A stretch of DNA of 8,494 nt from Clostridia bacterium (GTDB lineage: Bacteria; Bacillota; Clostridia; UBA1381). A program made the translations under genes and the position numbers. The stretch is from the NCBI GenBank assembly GCA_008668455.1, contig RQCD01000004.1, positions 1-8,494 of the forward strand, given 5' to 3'. The number at the start of each line of letters is the position of its first letter. Position 1 is the stretch's first letter. Shown here in pieces: positions 5,420-8,494 of the stretch. The notes below the pieces were generated by a model that worked only from the letters and a program-made list of their open reading frames with translations, ran no database searches and was not told the DNA's origin.

Positions 5420-6278
5420 CGGAGGAACAACCAATACCCGGATTTATACAGTGGAGCATTCTCAGGTAACCAAATTTGCGCGTGCAGAGGTCGGCGCAGG
5501 AAAGCCGGAGGGGCTTTCGGAATTTATCCGGAACACACTCAGAAAGCTTCCGCAGCCGGACGCTGTGATCGCCTCCGGTATGATCACCAGCGCATCCGGG
5601 CTTTATGAACTGCCGCATTTAAAGGTGCCGGCAGGTATCCGGGAGTTGCACCAGGGTATGAAGCGCGTGATCCTGCCAGAAATCAGTTATTCTCCGATTT
5701 ATTTTATTCCGGGTGTGCGGACAGAACAGGATATGATGCGCGGCGAGGAAACAGAGCTTGCCGGACTTTCCAAGTCATTTTCCCCAGCTTCTGCCTATAT
5801 ATTGCCCGGCACACATTCCAAGTGTATTCAAACGGATCAGGAGGGGAGAATTGCAGACTTTTTCACACTCCTGACCGGGGAACTGCTTTCCGCTGTAAAA
5901 ACAAGCACCATTGCAGGGAAAAGCTTTGATTTTTATGATGAATTTATCGAGCAATATTTAAAATCAGGCTTTGAAGCCTGCAAAGCAGACGGAATCAATG
6001 CCGCTCTGTTTCAGTGCCGGACGCTTGCGATTCTGCGCCGCTGCACAAAGCAGGAGATTTACAGCTTTTGTCTGGGAGCGGTTCTATGTCCGGAGGTGGA
6101 ACGGATTCTCCGGACTTCCGCAAAAAAATTATGGATTGGCGGAAAAAAAGAGCTTCGCATCCCCGAAGCTCACTTATTAAGAACATATTCTCAAAAGGAA
6201 ATCTGCTGTCTGCCGGAGGAAGTCTGCAACCATGCAGCCGCCCTCGGAGCAGTCCGGATTTTTGAAACTGAATCGTAA
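5403..6278 (+). CDS. dgoK: 2-dehydro-3-deoxygalactonokinase family sugar-acid kinase (DgoK)
   Basis: DgoK phosphorylates 2-keto-3-deoxy-D-galactonate at C6 using ATP, giving the substrate of the aldolase encoded just upstream. The start is ATG 5403, 7 nt after AGGAG (5391-5395), inside the last codons of the aldolase gene. The 291 residues match the family length (about 290). Motifs in order: N-terminal phosphate loop VIDGGTTNTR (4-13), ASGMITSASGLYELPHLKVPAG (57-78), MMRGEETELAGL (111-122), LPGTHSK (134-140), FFTLLTGELLSAVKTSTIAG (153-172) and a glycine-rich WIGGKKEL (244-251). No PfkB-type KDG kinase is present here, so this enzyme may also serve the uronate (KDG) route (inference). The 3' part (6143-6171) doubles as a terminator for the convergent operon. 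Its stop is only 6 bp from the stop of the opposing gene. I found no convincing terminator of its own. Confidence 0.92.
   Translation: MYIVIDGGTTNTRIYTVEHSQVTKFARAEVGAGKPEGLSEFIRNTLRKLPQPDAVIASGMITSASGLYELPHLKVPAGIRELHQGMKRVILPEISYSPIYFIPGVRTEQDMMRGEETELAGLSKSFSPASAYILPGTHSKCIQTDQEGRIADFFTLLTGELLSAVKTSTIAGKSFDFYDEFIEQYLKSGFEACKADGINAALFQCRTLAILRRCTKQEIYSFCLGAVLCPEVERILRTSAKKLWIGGKKELRIPEAHLLRTYSQKEICCLPEEVCNHAAALGAVRIFETES
6143..6171 (-). terminator. Intrinsic terminator of the leftward operon, embedded in dgoK
   Basis: On the minus strand, GAGCTTCG (6164-6171) and CGAAGCTC (6150-6157) form a perfect 8-bp stem around a 6-nt GGGATG loop, followed directly by seven T (complement of 6143-6149). 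This is a textbook Rho-independent terminator about 115 bp beyond the glycosylase stop codon. It lies wholly inside dgoK, whose codons there read KKELRIPEAH. On the plus strand the A-run precedes the hairpin, so dgoK transcription should not be stopped. Confidence 0.8.
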
Positions 6279-6284
6279 CAAAGA

Positions 6285-6941
6285 TCACGCTTTCACGGAT
6301 TTCCCCTTTTTTTGCGGAGCATAATCCTTCATGCCCTCTATCGCGCCGCCGGCTACTGCCCACAGATACAAGCTGGCGACGCTGCCATAGGGGCTGAAAC
6401 GTCTGCGGTATTTTTCAAAAAGAGGTTTTGTGATGTTGCGGTGGTGATACACCATCCGCAGTCCGCGCCGGATCGCCAGATCGTCAAAGCTGAAAATATC
6501 CGGACGCGGCATACAAAACAGCAAAGTCATCTCTGCTGTCCATACTCCGATTCGTTTCCGGGCGACACGCGCCTGCTCTGCGTCCTTGTCCGGCTGCTGC
6601 CAGATTCCGTCCAGGTCAAATTCTCCGCTTTTCACCTTTTTTGCAAAATCCATGATATACTCTGCTTTCCGAAAGGTCATTCCAAAGTTTTGCAGTCCTT
6701 CCACACCAAGCTCTGTCACGCTTTCCGCATCAAATACCCCGGTATTTTCACGCACCCTCTGCCAGATGGTTGCCTGCGCCTTGGTGGAAATCTGCTGACC
6801 AATGATATGATGCCCCACGGAAGAAAACAAATCCGGATCTGTCTCGCGGTCAATATGTCCGATCTGGTCGATCACCGCTCCCAGCCTCTGATCCTTATGT
6901 TTTAAATATTCCACCGCTTCGTTTCCATATTCAAAGTACAT
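6285..6941 (-). CDS. HhH-GPD DNA glycosylase, AlkA-type (3-methyladenine DNA glycosylase II family)
   Basis: Enzymes of this family excise alkylated bases and start base-excision repair. I place the start at ATG 6939-6941, because the GAGGTG at 6948-6953 lies 6 nt upstream as ribosome site; the in-frame GTG at 6948-6950 is part of that site. The 218 residues lack the extra N-terminal domain of E. coli AlkA (282) and match short bacterial forms. Visible are SSVGHHIIGQQISTKAQATIW (40-60), LGVEGLQNFGMTFRKAEYI (78-96), the hairpin region KRIGVWTAEM (129-138) and RPDIFSFDDLAIRRGL (146-161). The second Asp of FDD (D154) aligns with the catalytic Asp of the family. The hairpin usually reads G-I/V-G; here the first Gly is Arg. 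It is the last gene of the leftward operon, 26 bp after hpt. Confidence 0.88.
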   Translation of the reverse strand: MYFEYGNEAVEYLKHKDQRLGAVIDQIGHIDRETDPDLFSSVGHHIIGQQISTKAQATIWQRVRENTGVFDAESVTELGVEGLQNFGMTFRKAEYIMDFAKKVKSGEFDLDGIWQQPDKDAEQARVARKRIGVWTAEMTLLFCMPRPDIFSFDDLAIRRGLRMVYHHRNITKPLFEKYRRRFSPYGSVASLYLWAVAGGAIEGMKDYAPQKKGKSVKA

Positions 6942-6967
6942 GCTTTTCACCTCATGAACGAAAAAGC

Positions 6968-7525
6968 TTATTCATTCTCATAAACAGAACGCTTTAAAAC
7001 GCCTATGTAGGGAAGATTTCTGAAATATTCCTGATAATCCAACCCATATCCGACTACAAACTCATCCGGAATCGAAATACCCGAGTACTCCACCTCAACC
7101 TCGGTTACGCGCCGTTCCGGCTTATCCAGAATGGTGCAGATCCGGACAGACCTTGCGTTCCTTCCGCGCAGCAGCTCTTTCAGCTTAAAAAGTGTGTTTC
7201 CGCTGTCGATAATATCCTCAATAATCAGCACGTTTTTCCCCTCAATGCTGGTGGTCAGATCTTTTTTCACATTAATGAAGCCGGAGGAGGTTGTCCCCTG
7301 ACCATAGCTTGAAACCTGCATAAAATCCATCTGAACCGGCATCGCAAGATGACGCATCAGGTCGGACGCAAAGACCATGCTACCCTTTAAAATCACCACT
7401 AAAAGCAGCGGCTCCTCGCCATAGTCCTCATTAATTCTCTGTGCTAAACGGAACACCGCCTCCTGAACCTGTGTTTCTGAAATCAATATCCGGTCAATAT
7501 CCGGATGCAGCAATGGTTTAATCAT
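6968..7525 (-). CDS. hpt: Hypoxanthine (guanine) phosphoribosyltransferase
   Basis: This purine-salvage enzyme converts hypoxanthine or guanine and PRPP to IMP or GMP. The start is ATG 7523-7525 with GGAGG at 7531-7535; an upstream in-frame GTG (7535-7537) overlaps that ribosome site and is rejected. The 185 residues match bacterial Hpt length (about 180). Motifs: LKGS (47-50), the flexible-loop SSYG (72-75), the PRPP-binding VLIIEDIIDSGNTL (99-112, acidic pair E103/D104 and likely general base D107), LDKPERR (133-139) and FVVGYGLDYQEYFRNLPYIGVL (156-177). It sits 13 bp after the amidotransferase-like gene and 26 bp before the glycosylase gene, in one operon. Confidence 0.97.
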   Translation of the reverse strand: MIKPLLHPDIDRILISETQVQEAVFRLAQRINEDYGEEPLLLVVILKGSMVFASDLMRHLAMPVQMDFMQVSSYGQGTTSSGFINVKKDLTTSIEGKNVLIIEDIIDSGNTLFKLKELLRGRNARSVRICTILDKPERRVTEVEVEYSGISIPDEFVVGYGLDYQEYFRNLPYIGVLKRSVYENE

Positions 7526-7538
7526 CTTATCCTCCACC

Positions 7539-8063
7539 CTATAAGTTTAAAAAATTTTTAACCACCTGATCCCCCATCCTTGTCAGGGATGAGTTCAGGT
7601 ATACATTCAGCGCATATAAATCGGACGGCATACCGTCTCCGCGCAGAAATTCAATTGCAATAATATCCCCTGCCTCAGAACGCGAAATGCAGCGCAGAAA
7701 TCCCGGCATTGTTGTCTCGTCAATGCCGACCGGAATCCCGCGGCAGATTGTGATCACATGCTCCAGGTTTCGGTAAATCGGCACTTCCGGATCTACCACA
7801 GCAAGCTCCTGCTTGCCCTCGGAGCAGTTTTCCAGCGGAATACACGTTCCGTCCAGCGTTTTTATGACTGCCTCAAAGCCCTCCAGCACTCCTAAGAGCG
7901 GAATCCCGGACGCTGCAGCATATTCCACTGCCGAAGCAGCTCTTAAGCTATCCTCTGTCAATATGATTTTTTCAGCCTCTCCAAGCTCGCATTCTGCCGT
8001 GATCTGACCGGAAAACTGGCTAAAATAATCATATTGCTCCTTATCGCCAATATACAGTATCAT
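7539..8063 (-). CDS. Degenerate class I glutamine-amidotransferase-like protein (TrpG/PabA-type fold, catalytic triad lost)
   Basis: The start is ATG 8061-8063, 6 nt after AGGAG (8070-8074); an open extension to 8195 covers the promoter and is not coding. The 174 residues align by eye along the whole TrpG/PabA-type amidotransferase fold. GIPLLGVLEGFEAVIKTLDG (53-72) matches the nucleophile elbow GIPILGVCLGHQAIGEAFGG, but the Cys is Leu (L60). EGK (82-84) matches the HGK region. DETTMPGFLRCISRSEAGDIIAIEF (115-139) matches the stretch after the YHSL motif. VYLNSSLTRMGDQVVKNFL (154-172) matches FHPES-LT-x-x-G-x-x-L-x-NFL, with the catalytic His and Glu replaced by Tyr155 and Asn157. The oxyanion SPGPG loop is also gone (ILTEDS, 34-39). 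It should therefore not hydrolyse glutamine; a binding or regulatory role is possible. It is the first gene of the operon with hpt. The family call rests on pattern alignment only. Confidence 0.7.
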   Translation of the reverse strand: MILYIGDKEQYDYFSQFSGQITAECELGEAEKIILTEDSLRAASAVEYAAASGIPLLGVLEGFEAVIKTLDGTCIPLENCSEGKQELAVVDPEVPIYRNLEHVITICRGIPVGIDETTMPGFLRCISRSEAGDIIAIEFLRGDGMPSDLYALNVYLNSSLTRMGDQVVKNFLNL

Positions 8064-8091
8064 AAATAACTCCTTTTTTGTGAAAAATGAC

Positions 8092-8120
8092 TTGAAATTC
8101 TTACTGTTTTTTGGTATAAT
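8092..8120 (+). promoter_or_regulatory. Near-consensus sigma-A promoter for the rightward glycosyltransferase gene
   Basis: TTGAAA (8092-8097), 17 bp, then TATAAT (8115-8120) with a TGG extension. Transcription would start near 8127, giving a leader of about 100 nt before ATG 8229. The leader runs across the opposing promoter at 8167-8195. Confidence 0.75.
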
Positions 8121-8166
8121 AATAATATACATGCATTTTGCTGTATCATTTTTATAGATACTTCTT

Positions 8167-8195
8167 ATTATAACAAATAATCGCAGAAATTTCAA
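8167..8195 (-). promoter_or_regulatory. Near-consensus sigma-A promoter for the amidotransferase-like/hpt/glycosylase operon
   Basis: On the minus strand, TTGAAA (8190-8195), 17 bp, then TATAAT (8167-8172) with a TGT extension. Transcription would start near 8160, giving a leader of about 97 nt before ATG 8063. It points towards the promoter at 8092-8120, and the two transcripts would share roughly 34 bp at their 5' ends. Confidence 0.75.
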
Positions 8196-8228
8196 GATTT
8201 TTTTACATAAAAGAAAATGGAGGCATTT

Positions 8229-8494
8229 ATGAGAGCATTGATTTTATCCATTAGAGCCGGCTACGGTCATCACTCTACCGGACAGGCAGTTATGCATGCT
8301 TTGCAGGAGCGCGGTTTTTCCTGCACTATGCTGGATACCTTTGAATACATTAATCCGCATCTGGCAAATTCAATTTCAGACGGATATTTACTTTCTACAA
8401 AATATCTTCCAGAAGCCTACGGAAAGGCTTACGACACGCTGGACAAGCGCGAGGAACGCTATGACAAACGGTCGCTGATTTCTGTGCTTTCCAA
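8229..8494 (+). CDS. Monogalactosyldiacylglycerol-synthase/UgtP-type glycolipid glycosyltransferase, N-terminal part
   Basis: The open frame begins at ATG 8229, 5 nt after GGAGG (8219-8223), and runs off the right edge after 88 complete codons. The N-terminus LILSIRAGYGHHSTGQAVMHALQERGF (residues 4-30) is the hallmark of the MGDG_synth domain, whose family consensus is roughly LILSAxxGxGHxxAAxAL. LDTFEYINP and DGYLLSTKYLPEAYGKAYD continue the family pattern. Members (B. subtilis UgtP, plant MGD1) transfer glucose or galactose from a UDP-sugar to diacylglycerol at the inner membrane face, making membrane glycolipids and lipoteichoic-acid anchors. Full proteins are about 370-400 residues, so the GT-B C-terminal nucleotide-sugar domain lies outside the window and the donor sugar cannot be judged. 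Confidence 0.85.
   Translation, partial: MRALILSIRAGYGHHSTGQAVMHALQERGFSCTMLDTFEYINPHLANSISDGYLLSTKYLPEAYGKAYDTLDKREERYDKRSLISVLS

Noticed and set aside
6533..6570. Possible frameshift in the glycosylase around the Arg-rich stretch before IGVWTAE
   Set aside because: I read the other two frames through this stretch and neither gives a better family match; the protein is in register on both sides.
6312..6905. 197-codon plus-strand open frame opposite the glycosylase gene
   Set aside because: It is antisense to a well-supported HhH-GPD gene, with no ribosome site and no family resemblance: a shadow frame.
8131..8157. Mini-ORF (MHFAVSFL) in the leader of the glycosyltransferase transcript
   Set aside because: It would begin only about 4 nt after the predicted transcription start, with no ribosome site; most likely chance.
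8064..8195. N-terminal extension of the amidotransferase-like protein to 8195
   Set aside because: The added 44 residues cover the -10 and leader of its own promoter, have no ribosome site and are low-complexity; ATG 8063 has AGGAG.

Overview
The window looks like chromosomal DNA of a low-to-mid GC Firmicute, most likely a gut clostridium of the Lachnospiraceae type. This is inferred from strong GGAGG-type Shine-Dalgarno sites before every gene, consensus sigma-A promoters with TGn extensions, short intergenic regions and the gene families present. I recognised no mobile element, CRISPR array, tRNA or rRNA.

The left two thirds (1-6278) is a sugar-acid catabolic locus made of two transcription modules, each beside its own AraC-family regulator. 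Module 1 (1-1916) is a leftward AraC-type gene, interrupted by an in-frame TGA at 110-112, facing a compact glucuronate/galacturonate isomerase (uxaC). Their intergenic region carries a 16-bp direct repeat (one mismatch, 31-bp period) and a 9-bp inverted repeat. Module 2 (2202-6278) has, leftward, an intact AraC regulator and an orphan five-bladed beta-propeller glycoside-hydrolase-like protein; rightward it has a KDPG/KDPGal aldolase overlapping a DgoK-type 2-keto-3-deoxy-sugar-acid kinase. The two control regions of module 2 share one composite site, TTGCATAAAyTGCAAT-N15-TGCAAT, in which TGCAAT recurs at the 21-bp spacing typical of AraC-family half-sites. The site abuts the -35 box of both the hydrolase and the aldolase promoters and overlaps the regulator's own promoter. 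This gives a readable model: a sugar-acid-responsive regulator switching on an intracellular glycosidase and the lower KDG branch, while controlling itself.

Possible flow: an imported (oligo)uronide is cleaved by the propeller protein; the free uronate is isomerised by UxaC; oxidoreductase and dehydratase steps encoded elsewhere give a 2-keto-3-deoxy sugar acid; the DgoK homologue phosphorylates it; the aldolase yields pyruvate and glyceraldehyde-3-phosphate. The substrate is inferred, not shown.

The right third (6285-8494) is housekeeping-like. A leftward operon encodes a degenerate class I glutamine-amidotransferase-like protein (catalytic Cys, His and Glu positions all replaced), hypoxanthine phosphoribosyltransferase and an AlkA-type DNA glycosylase. 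It appears to end at a strong terminator buried inside the convergent dgoK coding region. Rightward from 8229, and running off the window, is a monogalactosyldiacylglycerol-synthase/UgtP-type glycolipid glycosyltransferase. The two right-hand units start from near-consensus promoters arranged face to face, so their transcripts should overlap at the 5' ends.
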